A stretch of DNA of 10,263 nt from CAYGFH01 sp964356315 (GCA_964356315.1 CAYHHA010000046.1:1-10263); one strand, 5' to 3'. Shown: positions 1 through 5,610, numbered from the stretch's first letter. A program made the numbers and translations. The notes: a model not told the origin generated them from the sequence alone.

Positions 1-28
1 CCTACTGGAAATTCAAGTTTTCACGAAA

Positions 29-331
29 TTAGCAACCGTTTATGTCATTTAAGCTATATTTTTTATACGCTGTATGTATTTTCTTATGTGCAACGCCTCG
101 ACTCGATAACTGTTGTTGATCAAATGTGGCATCAAGTGAATGAGTTATCATTGCTCGTCCGAATGCTCGACTAACATCGTGATATGTATTCAACAATGCG
201 CCATTTTCGACTTCGCTTCTTCGAAGCATGAAATAGTCGAGTCGAAATGAGTCAACCCAGAATTGCATCATTCCATCATCCTCGTGAGTAAATTCATTTG
301 ATCTTTGGGATTCACGTTCAATTTTTGGCAT
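29..331 (-). CDS. Small hypothetical protein (100 aa)
   Basis: I do not recognise this protein. It is hydrophilic and soluble-looking, with no signal peptide or membrane segment. The N-terminal half is acidic to mixed (a THEDDG stretch near residue 15, an aromatic FWVDSFRLDYF stretch near residues 24-34) and the C-terminus is basic (AHKKIHTAYKKYS). It starts at an ATG and ends at TAA. It has no Shine-Dalgarno sequence, but a minus-strand extended -10 box (TGATATAAT) lies about 30 bases upstream, giving a predicted leader of roughly 22 nt. It diverges from the phosphoesterase gene starting at 417. The promoter and the absence of any competing ORF support a real gene; the short length and lack of a recognisable family keep confidence moderate. 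Confidence 0.45.
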   Translation of the reverse strand: MPKIERESQRSNEFTHEDDGMMQFWVDSFRLDYFMLRRSEVENGALLNTYHDVSRAFGRAMITHSLDATFDQQQLSSRGVAHKKIHTAYKKYSLNDINGC

Positions 332-359
332 ACGGTGTTTTAGTAACGAATACTATCGG

Positions 360-368
360 ATTATATCA
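360..368 (-). promoter_or_regulatory. Extended -10 promoter for the minus-strand hypothetical gene
   Basis: On the minus strand the sequence reads TGA-TATAAT, a perfect extended -10 element (TGn plus consensus hexamer). The predicted start of transcription is near 353, about 22 nt before the ATG at 331. No good -35 box is seen, which extended -10 promoters tolerate. The same nonamer occurs upstream of rpsU at 1648-1656. Confidence 0.5.
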
Positions 369-380
369 AATATGCTGTGA

Positions 381-409
381 TTGCGATTTATTACCGCACT
401 ATATATACT
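381..409 (+). promoter_or_regulatory. Candidate promoter of the phosphoesterase gene, leaderless geometry
   Basis: A -35-like TTGCGA (381-386, 4 of 6 matches) is followed after exactly 17 bp by a -10-like TATACT (404-409, 5 of 6). Predicted initiation falls at about 416, next to the ATG at 417, so the transcript would have essentially no leader. The TTG at 381 could be read as an upstream in-frame start codon but is better explained as part of the -35 box. Confidence 0.45.
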
Positions 410-416
410 CAATCGT

Positions 417-1250
417 ATGAAAACCATCGTTACTCACATCGGTCCAGACTGTGACGCAATTACCAGCGTATGGCTGGTGAAAACATTTCTCCCAGGCTGG
501 GAAGAAGCAGCATATGCGTTTGTCCCGGCTGGGACGACCGTGGGGAAAATGCCTCCAGACGATAATCCTGAGCTTCTCCATGTAGATACGGGTTTTGGTA
601 AATTTGATCATCATCAGACAAATGAAGATATCTGTGCAGCCACACGGGTATATGAGGAAATTAAGATCCTCAAAGGTCGTGATATGGCTCTGGAACGACT
701 TATTACTCTTGTGAACGATATCGATCACTTCCGAGAAGTATTTTATCCAAATCCAACCGCGGATTTCTGGGATTTCGGCATGGTTGCCGCGGTAGATGGG
801 TGGAGGTTATTATATCCTGATAACCCAATAAAGATAGTGGAAATGGGTATGGATATACTTGATGGCGTCTATAAATCGTTTCAAAATAAAATTTGGGCAG
901 AAAAAGAACTAAAGGAAAAAGGGGTAGAGTTTGTCACAAAATGGGGAAAGGGTATAGGATTTGAGACGCCAAATGATGAAGTCGTTCGTCTTGCACAAAA
1001 ATCTGGATTTATGGTCGCGGTTCGCAAAGATCCGAAAAAAGGATATCTCCGGATAAAATCATTCCCGAAACCGGAAATCGATTTGGAACCAGTCTACGAT
1101 CGTCTGAAGACCGAAGAGCCCGATGCCACATGGTTTTTGCATGCCAGTCACCATATGGTGTTAAACGGTAGTAGCAAAAATCCCGACATGCGCCCTACAC
1201 AAAAAACGTTGCAACAGGTTATTGAGCTTATATCTGATGTTTGTAAATAA
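417..1250 (+). CDS. DHH/MYG1-like metal-dependent phosphoesterase, putative
   Basis: The 277-aa product looks like a member of the broad DHH/MYG1 phosphoesterase group. The N-terminus has a THIGPDCDA segment (His7, Asp11, Asp13), resembling the first metal-binding motif of DHH enzymes (HxxPDxDA). A second segment reads HVDTGFGKFDHHQ (Asp57, Asp64-His65-His66), the DHH signature that MYG1 proteins also show as DHHQ. NDIDH (Asp101, Asp103, His104) could supply a further ligand. Near the C-terminus HASHHM (about 242-247) and NGSSKN (about 250-255) may form the substrate-binding end. Family enzymes cleave phosphodiester or phosphoanhydride bonds in small nucleotides or oligonucleotides; the substrate cannot be told here. 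I chose the ATG at 417 because the conserved first strand begins right after it. The assignment is by motif only, without an alignment. Confidence 0.6.
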   Translation: MKTIVTHIGPDCDAITSVWLVKTFLPGWEEAAYAFVPAGTTVGKMPPDDNPELLHVDTGFGKFDHHQTNEDICAATRVYEEIKILKGRDMALERLITLVNDIDHFREVFYPNPTADFWDFGMVAAVDGWRLLYPDNPIKIVEMGMDILDGVYKSFQNKIWAEKELKEKGVEFVTKWGKGIGFETPNDEVVRLAQKSGFMVAVRKDPKKGYLRIKSFPKPEIDLEPVYDRLKTEEPDATWFLHASHHMVLNGSSKNPDMRPTQKTLQQVIELISDVCK

Positions 1251-1255
1251 TATTT

Positions 1256-1325
1256 CTAGTTGATAGTTCATGGTTAATAGTTCATAGTTTGTCTATGAAC
1301 GATGAACCCATAACCATTAACAAAT
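1256..1325 (+). repeat. Degenerate 7-bp periodic spacer with hairpin
   Basis: This spacer can be cut into ten consecutive heptamers ending exactly at the HIT-family ATG. The left units resemble ATAGTTC and the right units resemble AACCATT or its variants. A perfect 8-bp stem, GTTCATAG (1280-1287) with CTATGAAC (1293-1300), has a 5-nt loop. Outer pairing continues imperfectly, for example GGTT (1272-1275) with AACC (1305-1308). No T-tract follows, so it is not a classic intrinsic terminator. Confidence 0.7.
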
Positions 1326-1643
1326 ATGGATTGTATATTCTGCAAAATAATACATGGGGAAATTCCTTCCAAAAAAGTAATGGAAGATGAGTATGTGTTG
1401 GTAATTCATGATATTCATCCAGAAGCCCCCGTGCATTTGCTCGTTATTTCCAAAGAACATCATACAGATATCACTGATATGGGGGACAAACTCTATACGG
1501 ACTATATGAATAGTGTGAGAAACGTGATCAAGACCCAGCAAATCAAACAGTTTCGCATCGTCCACAATGGCAAAGGTGCACAATTTATCCCACACGCACA
1601 TGTGCATGTTATGGGGTCAATAGACGTAGATCGCAAGTTATAA
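1326..1643 (+). CDS. HIT-family (HINT-like) nucleotide hydrolase
   Basis: This 105-aa protein belongs to the histidine triad superfamily, whose HINT branch hydrolyses nucleoside phosphoramidates and related AMP-linked compounds in the cytoplasm. The triad is clear near the C-terminus: PHAHVHVMG, with His90, His92 and His94 in the HxHxHxx pattern; by comparison with HINT proteins the middle His is the nucleophile. The N-terminus CIFCKII carries the CxxC pair (Cys3, Cys6) seen in zinc-binding bacterial members, and GEIPSKKVMEDE is the usual family opening. Length matches the family (about 105-140 aa). The ATG directly abuts the heptamer spacer and has no Shine-Dalgarno sequence. It may be read from the phosphoesterase transcript upstream. 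The physiological substrate is unknown. Confidence 0.9.
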   Translation: MDCIFCKIIHGEIPSKKVMEDEYVLVIHDIHPEAPVHLLVISKEHHTDITDMGDKLYTDYMNSVRNVIKTQQIKQFRIVHNGKGAQFIPHAHVHVMGSIDVDRKL

Positions 1644-1647
1644 AACG

Positions 1648-1656
1648 TGATATAAT
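1648..1656 (+). promoter_or_regulatory. Extended -10 promoter of rpsU-yqeY
   Basis: TGA-TATAAT gives a consensus -10 (1651-1656) plus an upstream TGn. It begins 5 bases after the HIT gene stop codon. There is no convincing -35 box. Predicted initiation is near 1663, which would place the whole structured leader (1671-1780) in the transcript. Confidence 0.65.
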
Positions 1657-1670
1657 AACGTATCCAAGTG

Positions 1671-1780
1671 GAGTCCACCGTGACTTTCTTTTCGCCTTTC
1701 TCCGATATTCGGGCGGCTCAAAGGGCGTTCACAGGGTGGATTTAAGAAAGAGTAAGCTCAAAAGATTCGCTAACTCTTTC
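1671..1780 (+). ncRNA. Structured 5' leader RNA of rpsU (candidate cis-regulator)
   Basis: The leader folds by eye into one long branched stem and a second hairpin. P1 pairs 1672-1679 (AGTCCACC) with 1735-1742 (GGTGGATT, one G-U). P2 pairs GTGA 1680-1683 with TCAC 1729-1732, leaving a 2-nt bulge. P3 pairs CGCCTTT 1693-1699 with AAAGGGCG 1720-1727, with a bulged G. P4 is CCGA-TAT-TCGG (1702-1712). Hairpin 2 pairs 1746-1757 with 1769-1780, 12 pairs with a single A-A mismatch. The Shine-Dalgarno region (AAAGGGGG, 1783-1790) follows immediately. It matches none of the riboswitch cores I can recall. A ribosomal-protein autoregulatory leader is the simplest reading, but this is inference. Confidence 0.55.
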
Positions 1781-1801
1781 TAAAAGGGGGTGTTATTTTT
1801 T

Positions 1802-1990
1802 ATGGTATTTGTCAAAGCGCAACCAGGTGATTCATCAGATTCAATGATTCGAAAATTTACCCGCAAGGTGTTAACCGAGGGTATTTTGCAGGATCTCAAG
1901 AAGCGGGAATTTTACCAGAAACCATCTCTTATAAAAAAAGATAAAGCTCGCGAACTTTCTCGCAGGCTTCGTCATCCAAATCGTGGATAA
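1802..1990 (+). CDS. rpsU: Small ribosomal subunit protein bS21
   Basis: The 62-aa product is bS21, a small basic protein on the 30S platform near the 3' end of 16S rRNA that helps initiation. It shows the family pattern: VKAQPGDSSDSMIRKFTRKV, then EGILQDLKKREFYQKPS, then a basic tail rich in Lys and Arg. Length is in the usual 57-71 aa range. I chose the ATG at 1802 over the in-frame GTG at 1790 because the GTG overlaps the Shine-Dalgarno sequence (AGGGGG, 1785-1790), which is 11 bases from the ATG. It is followed 39 bases later by yqeY, a gene pair conserved in other bacteria such as Bacillus. Expression is likely tuned by the structured leader. Confidence 0.95.
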   Translation: MVFVKAQPGDSSDSMIRKFTRKVLTEGILQDLKKREFYQKPSLIKKDKARELSRRLRHPNRG

Positions 1991-2002
1991 ATTGCAATTG
2001 TC

Positions 2003-2022
2003 ATTCCCGCGCAGGCGGGAAT
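2003..2022 (+). repeat. dRS3-like 20-bp palindrome between rpsU and yqeY
   Basis: A perfect 8-bp stem, ATTCCCGC (2003-2010) and GCGGGAAT (2015-2022), encloses the loop GCAG. It fits exactly the pattern ATTCCC-N8-GGGAAT of neisserial dRS3 elements, and resembles dispersed palindromes found in many other bacteria. It ends 7 bases before the yqeY ATG, so it lies inside the rpsU-yqeY transcript next to the initiation site. Whether it is a dispersed repeat in this genome cannot be judged from one copy. Confidence 0.7.
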
Positions 2023-2029
2023 CAAGGAT

Positions 2030-2479
2030 ATGGATTTAAATACCCTACAATTGGATCTGAACACTTCTCTGAAAAAGGGGAATGTTGTTCGTGTTGCGAC
2101 ACTGCGCATGTTCGTATCAGCGGTCAGAAACAGTGCGATAAACAAATACGGAGCCGCCTGGGAATCATCTATTACAGAGGCGGACATTGTTGATATTGCT
2201 AAAAAACAATTAAAAACCCACAAAGAATCAGTTGACGCGTTCACAAAAGCCGGTAGGCCAGAGTTAGCCCAAAAAGAACAGGAAGAACTGGTCATTCTCG
2301 AAGAATTTGCACCAAAAGAACTATCAGATGAGACGCTTCGGGAATTGTTGGCTCCACTGGCGACTTCAGGAGAGGCAAATTTTGGGTTACTTATGAAAAC
2401 AGCAATGGCTACCGTTAAAGGCCAAGCAGATGGCGCCCGCGTGTCCGCGATGCTTAAGCAACTTTCCTCTTCCAAATAA
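2030..2479 (+). CDS. yqeY: GatB/YqeY domain-containing protein
   Basis: The 149-aa product is a YqeY protein, related to the C-terminal tail domain of GatB in the glutamyl-tRNA amidotransferase. Its own biochemical role is not settled; a tRNA-related function is usually assumed. Family landmarks are visible: a first helix LQLDLNTSLKKGNVVRVATLRMF, a central helix-turn region with ILEEFAPKELSDETLREL (about residues 88-105), and the C-terminal VKGQADGARVSAMLKQ motif that corresponds to the conserved KGRADG segment. Length is normal (about 147-150 aa). The start at 2030 fits the family N-terminus, although AAGGA (2024-2028) is only one base from the ATG, which is too close for standard initiation. 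Cotranscription with rpsU is likely. Confidence 0.93.
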   Translation: MDLNTLQLDLNTSLKKGNVVRVATLRMFVSAVRNSAINKYGAAWESSITEADIVDIAKKQLKTHKESVDAFTKAGRPELAQKEQEELVILEEFAPKELSDETLRELLAPLATSGEANFGLLMKTAMATVKGQADGARVSAMLKQLSSSK

Positions 2480-2560
2480 CCATCAATTGTTGTAAAGTTG
2501 TGGAGTCCTAGACAACGATAGTGTACCGATTTTTGGGATTCATTGTCATTTTGATCTTGT

Positions 2561-2595
2561 TTGATTATTGGTTATTGATTATTGATTATTATTTG
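2561..2595 (+). repeat. Heptamer tract upstream of ybeY (TTGATTA type)
   Basis: Five in-phase heptamers run TTGATTA, TTGGTTA, TTGATTA, TTGATTA, TTATTTG and end 5 bases before the ybeY ATG. They resemble the right arm of the dnaX-ybaB spacer (TTATTGA/TTATTGT units), but no matching left arm is present upstream. The rest of the 2480-2600 spacer holds no gene. A -10-like TATTAT (2587-2592) lies within the tract. Confidence 0.6.
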
Positions 2596-2600
2596 ATGCT

Positions 2601-2833
2601 ATGATTTCCGTTCTATTTCAATCCGAGTCTCATTATCCGGCAAACAGAAGTGCAATCGTCGAAGCGATTACCGATTCTTTAGAGCGACGGATGAAAGGCG
2701 CGGTCGAGGTCAGTGTCTCTATTGTAGGAGATAGAAAAATGCGTCAGCTCAACAAGAGCTATCGTCAGATAGACGCAACGACAGATGTTTTATCATTCCC
2801 ACAGAACGACCCTTCGCAAAAAGAGATAGCTCC
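2601..2833 (+). CDS. ybeY: Endoribonuclease YbeY, 3' end lost in gap
   Basis: Seventy-seven complete codons are visible of a protein normally about 140-155 aa. YbeY is a zinc-dependent endoribonuclease involved in 16S rRNA 3'-end maturation and ribosome quality control. The visible part has the diagnostic N-terminal region, VSVSIVGDRKMRQLNKSYRQIDATTDVLSFP (about residues 38-68), matching the family pattern LNxxYRxxDxxTDVLSFP. The zinc-binding HGxLHLxGYDH motif would lie in the missing part, so activity cannot be assessed. The ATG at 2601 is the only reasonable start; it has no Shine-Dalgarno sequence and follows the heptamer tract. An open frame reading through the N run into dnaX is an artefact and not a fusion. 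Confidence 0.9.
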
Positions 2834-2933
2834 NNNNNNNNNNNNNNNNNNNNNNNNNNNNNNNNNNNNNNNNNNNNNNNNNNNNNNNNNNNNNNNNNNN
2901 NNNNNNNNNNNNNNNNNNNNNNNNNNNNNNNNN
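2834..2933. other. Assembly gap (100 N) between ybeY and dnaX
   Basis: Exactly 100 N, a placeholder length. About 65-75 YbeY residues and about 20-25 DnaX residues are missing, so the true gap is probably near 270-300 bases if the genes are adjacent. This estimate comes from family lengths. Confidence 0.95.
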
Positions 2934-4334
2934 CAAATTATCGATGAGATAGATAATCTCGCTGTTCGCGAGTCTCTGTTACGGCTTTTGACCAAGCCAA
3001 AATCAGAGCTTCCTCATGCCTATTTATTCAGTGGCCCCCGAGGAGCTGGGAAAACAACCTCAGCCCGTCTAATCGCAAAATTATTTAACTGCTTAAGTCC
3101 TACAACACACGGTCCGTGTGGATCATGTGAGCACTGTGATGCAATTGCAAAAGGAAAAAGCTTGGATGTGTTGGAGCTTGATGCAGCAAGCAACCGCGGT
3201 ATAGATGAAATCAGGCAAATTAGAGACGCCATAGGATTGTCGCCAGTGTCTGCAGAGTATCGCATTTATATCATCGATGAGGTTCACATGCTTACCACAG
3301 AGGCGTTTAACGCTTTGCTCAAAACGCTAGAAGAACCACCAACACATGCGGTATTTGTGCTTGCTACCACCGATCCGCAAAAAGTTCCCATTACGATCCA
3401 ATCCCGCTGTGTGCCTATCGCCTTTACCAGGGCCTCCGAGGCAGAGCTCACTGTTGCGTTAAAGCGCATTGTGGAGCGAGAAAAGCTGACAATAGATGAT
3501 GGAGCCATCCAGATGATCGTCAGTCATGTAGACGGGTCATTCCGAGATGCTGTGAAACAATTAGAAGTAGTCAGTTTTACCAAGGGAGCGATTACCGCAG
3601 AATCAGTTCGTGGAACGATGTCCATCGGAGAGCAGGGAATCAGAGATGTGTTTTTACAGCATCTTTTACAGAAAAATACTGCGATTGCCCTTCAGGATAT
3701 CGCATCAGTAATCGCATCGGGACGGGATATAAAATTATTTACTGTAGAGTGTCTGGGCGATCTCGAAAAACGCATGGTTTCCAGTGTTTCAACACCTGAT
3801 GCATCTGGCTGGACGTTGCCAGCGCTTTCATCACTTATTAAGTTATTTTCATCCGCATTTGTAGACATGAGAACCACAGCTATAGCGCAGTTGCCCTTAG
3901 AATTGGCGGTTATTGAGTATTGTGAAGTTGCAGCTATAGTGGCACCTACAATTGTTGCTCCTGTTGCAGTTCATGGTCAAGCTCATACAACCCCAGCTGA
4001 ATCGATAGCACTGAAGCATGGAGTGGTACACAATAAGCCAGTAGAACCTGTCGCCCCACCACCAGTGAGCACGGGGGTTTTAACAGTAGAAAAGCTGGCA
4101 GATCATTGGCCGGATATTATTGCAGAATTGAAAAAACATAATCACTCCATCTCAGGGGTCATGCGATCCACTAGACCAAAGAGTGTAGTAGGTGATATAG
4201 TGACCGTTGAAGCGTTTTTTACGTTTCATAAAGACAAATTATCTGAATCCAAAACGCGCGATATGCTCAATGGAGTTTTTTATTCGTTATTTGGAGAAAA
4301 GGTAAAAGTCGAAATCGTTCTCGGAAAGAAATAG
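2934..4334 (+). CDS. dnaX: DNA polymerase III subunit gamma/tau, 5' end lost in gap
   Basis: The visible 466 residues are DnaX, the AAA+ motor subunit of the clamp-loader complex that loads the sliding clamp at replication forks. Counting from the first visible residue: Walker A GPRGAGKT at 34-41, a four-cysteine zinc module C-x8-C-x2-C-x2-C at 53-68, Walker B IYIIDEVHML around 111-120, sensor 1 LATTD at 143-147, and the SRC motif at 157-159 that supplies the arginine finger. A proline-rich linker near 4040-4070 separates this from a C-terminal domain (KLADHWPDIIAELKKHNHSI...) typical of DnaX. Only the first 20-25 residues are missing. I saw no correctly phased slippery heptamer for a gamma-producing frameshift. 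ybaB follows, as in many bacteria. Confidence 0.96.
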   Translation, partial: QIIDEIDNLAVRESLLRLLTKPKSELPHAYLFSGPRGAGKTTSARLIAKLFNCLSPTTHGPCGSCEHCDAIAKGKSLDVLELDAASNRGIDEIRQIRDAIGLSPVSAEYRIYIIDEVHMLTTEAFNALLKTLEEPPTHAVFVLATTDPQKVPITIQSRCVPIAFTRASEAELTVALKRIVEREKLTIDDGAIQMIVSHVDGSFRDAVKQLEVVSFTKGAITAESVRGTMSIGEQGIRDVFLQHLLQKNTAIALQDIASVIASGRDIKLFTVECLGDLEKRMVSSVSTPDASGWTLPALSSLIKLFSSAFVDMRTTAIAQLPLELAVIEYCEVAAIVAPTIVAPVAVHGQAHTTPAESIALKHGVVHNKPVEPVAPPPVSTGVLTVEKLADHWPDIIAELKKHNHSISGVMRSTRPKSVVGDIVTVEAFFTFHKDKLSESKTRDMLNGVFYSLFGEKVKVEIVLGKK

Positions 4335-4418
4335 TGAATAACGAATAACGAATAACGAATAAATAATAAGGAATGTTTTGCTTATTGTTTATTGATTATT
4401 GTTTATTGTTTATTAATT
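4335..4418 (+). repeat. 12-heptamer inverted spacer between dnaX and ybaB
   Basis: Exactly 84 bases (12 x 7) separate the dnaX stop codon from the AA preceding the ybaB Shine-Dalgarno sequence. The left half repeats CGAATAA and the right half repeats ATTGTTT or ATTGATT. Five AATAA blocks (starting 4337, 4344, 4351, 4358, 4365) pair in perfect register with five TTATT blocks (4382, 4389, 4396, 4403, 4410). Most of the 2-base units between them do not pair, giving a ladder of 5-bp helices and 2x2 internal loops closed by a 12-base apical loop. Confidence 0.85.
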
Positions 4419-4431
4419 AAAGGAGGTTTGT

Positions 4432-4695
4432 ATGATGAATCCATTTAAGATGTTAGGCGACATGAATCAAATGAGAAAGCAAGCCGCTGTGATCCAAGCC
4501 GCGCTTGAAAAAGAAGAATTTGAAGTTATCATTGGCAACGTTCTTGTGAGAATTACAGGAAATCAAAATGTGAAAACGGTAGAGATAGATGGCGTGTATC
4601 AGGAAGATGTGAAGCGCGCGATGAACGACGCAATCAAAAAATCACAACAGGCTGCCGCAGGAAAGCTCGCCGAACTGTCCAAAAACATGCAGTAG
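4432..4695 (+). CDS. ybaB: YbaB/EbfC-family nucleoid-associated protein
   Basis: The 87-aa product matches the YbaB/EbfC family, small dimeric proteins that bind DNA and coat the nucleoid. The N-terminal helix MNPFKMLGDMNQMRKQAAVIQAALEKEEFEV is followed by the strand region VLVRITGNQNVKTVEIDGVY, then a C-terminal helix with AMNDAIKKSQQAAAGKLAELSK. It is slightly shorter than the usual 100-110 aa because the glycine/methionine-rich tail is absent. It has the best Shine-Dalgarno sequence of the window (AGGAGG, 4421-4426). The ATGs at 4432 and 4435 are both usable, with spacings of 5 and 8 bases. It follows dnaX as in many genomes, but the usual next gene, recR, is not here. Confidence 0.92.
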   Translation: MMNPFKMLGDMNQMRKQAAVIQAALEKEEFEVIIGNVLVRITGNQNVKTVEIDGVYQEDVKRAMNDAIKKSQQAAAGKLAELSKNMQ

Positions 4696-4814
4696 TATTA
4701 AAATCCAAATTAAAAATCCCAAATTTCAAACAAATCTCAAATACAAATTTATAACTCTGATTTTTGGTTTTGGTATTGTTTGTGACTTGGGGCTTGATAT
4801 TTGGTGTTTATATT
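4696..4814 (+). repeat. Heptamer-periodic inverted spacer between ybaB and kinase
   Basis: The spacer is exactly 119 bases (17 x 7) from the ybaB stop codon to the GTG start of the kinase. The left half is A/C-rich with CAAA-ending units (ATCCAAA, TCCCAAA, TTTCAAA). The right half is G/T-rich with TTGG-beginning units (TTGGGGC, TTGATAT, TTGGTGT). The halves are roughly complementary, though the period slips to 4-6 bases in the middle. No promoter or Shine-Dalgarno sequence is obvious. Confidence 0.65.
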
Positions 4815-5580
4815 GTGAATATCATTGTCACTGGTTCTTTAGGATACGATTATATTATGAATTTTTCTGGTCGATTTGCCGACCGGATTATGCCGGAGAA
4901 ATTGCATCAGATCTCTCTTTCTTTTCTCGTGGATAGACTCACAAAGCAACACGGTGGCACTGCAGGAAATATTGCCTATTCATTAAAATTGCTGGGCCTT
5001 GAGCCCTATATTATGGCGCCAGCNNNNNNNNNNNNNNNNNNNNNNNNNNNNNNNNNNNNNNNNNNNNNNNNNNNNNNNNNNNNNNNNNNNNNNNNNNNNN
5101 NNNNNNNNNNNNNNNNNNNNNNNCTATCTCTACGATCCCGCCTTTCAAATCGGAAATTTTTCAAAAGAAGAGTTGGTAGATGGTATTTCTCATGCAAAGA
5201 TATTGATAGGAAACGACTACGAAATAGCCCTCATCGAAGAAAAGCTAGAAGTGAGTCATGAAGAGCTTATTCTTATGGTCCCCATACTTATTACCACGCT
5301 GGGTTCCAAAGGGTCCATTATCGAGCAAAGAAATGACGCCATGCATATCAAGCCGGCGAAGCCAAAAAATACGACGGACCCAACCGGAGCGGGTGATGCC
5401 TTCAGAAGTGGCTTTTTAGCTGGGTTTTTGCGCGGATTTGATCTCGTAACCTGCGGGCAAATGGGTTCGGTTGCCGCAGTGTATACCGTCGAGAAATATG
5501 GCACACAAACACATGGATTTACCGTAGAAGAATTTGCGAAACGCTACAAAGAAAACTATGGAAGCCATCTTGTATTGTAA
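4815..5580 (+). CDS. PfkB-family sugar/nucleoside kinase, interrupted by gap
   Basis: This is a ribokinase/adenosine-kinase-type (PfkB) enzyme that phosphorylates a sugar or nucleoside with ATP. The N-terminal part (70 codons) has IVTGSLGYDYIM and the first signature GGTAGNIAYSLKLLG (about 47-61). The part after the gap (151 aa, frame starting 5125) has the second signature DPTGAGDAFRSGF, with the catalytic Asp encoded at 5395-5397. About 80-90 residues are missing compared with the usual 300-310. The two halves are in different frames only because the 100-N filler is not a multiple of three. I chose the GTG at 4815 because the family begins with this strand; an upstream in-frame TTG at 4764 would translate repeat sequence. 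An adenosine substrate is suggested by the neighbouring SAH hydrolase, not by residues seen. Confidence 0.88.
5024..5123. other. Assembly gap (100 N) inside the kinase gene
   Basis: Exactly 100 N. The kinase reading frames on both sides require the true gap length to be a multiple of three if the gene is intact, and family length suggests about 240-270 bases. Confidence 0.95.
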
Positions 5581-5610
5581 GCATTCTCTATGATATACAT
5601 AGTGTGCTGT

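Noticed and set aside
1972..2475. A 167-aa minus-strand ORF opposite yqeY
   Set aside because: It is antisense to a clear YqeY gene, is Ser/Ala-rich, and ends in a translation of the palindrome at 2003-2022.
2601..4334. A single 577-codon YbeY-DnaX fusion
   Set aside because: The open frame passes through 100 N. YbeY lacks its C-terminal zinc motif and DnaX lacks its first residues, so the join is a scaffold artefact.
2934..4334. Programmed frameshift in dnaX giving a gamma form
   Set aside because: The one A-rich run late in the gene (near 4130) is AAAAAAC in the wrong phase for -1 slippage, and no AAAAAAG was seen.
4764..4814. A hydrophobic N-terminal extension (membrane or signal segment) on the kinase
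   Set aside because: It is a translation of the heptamer spacer from a TTG; PfkB proteins begin with the strand encoded from 4815.
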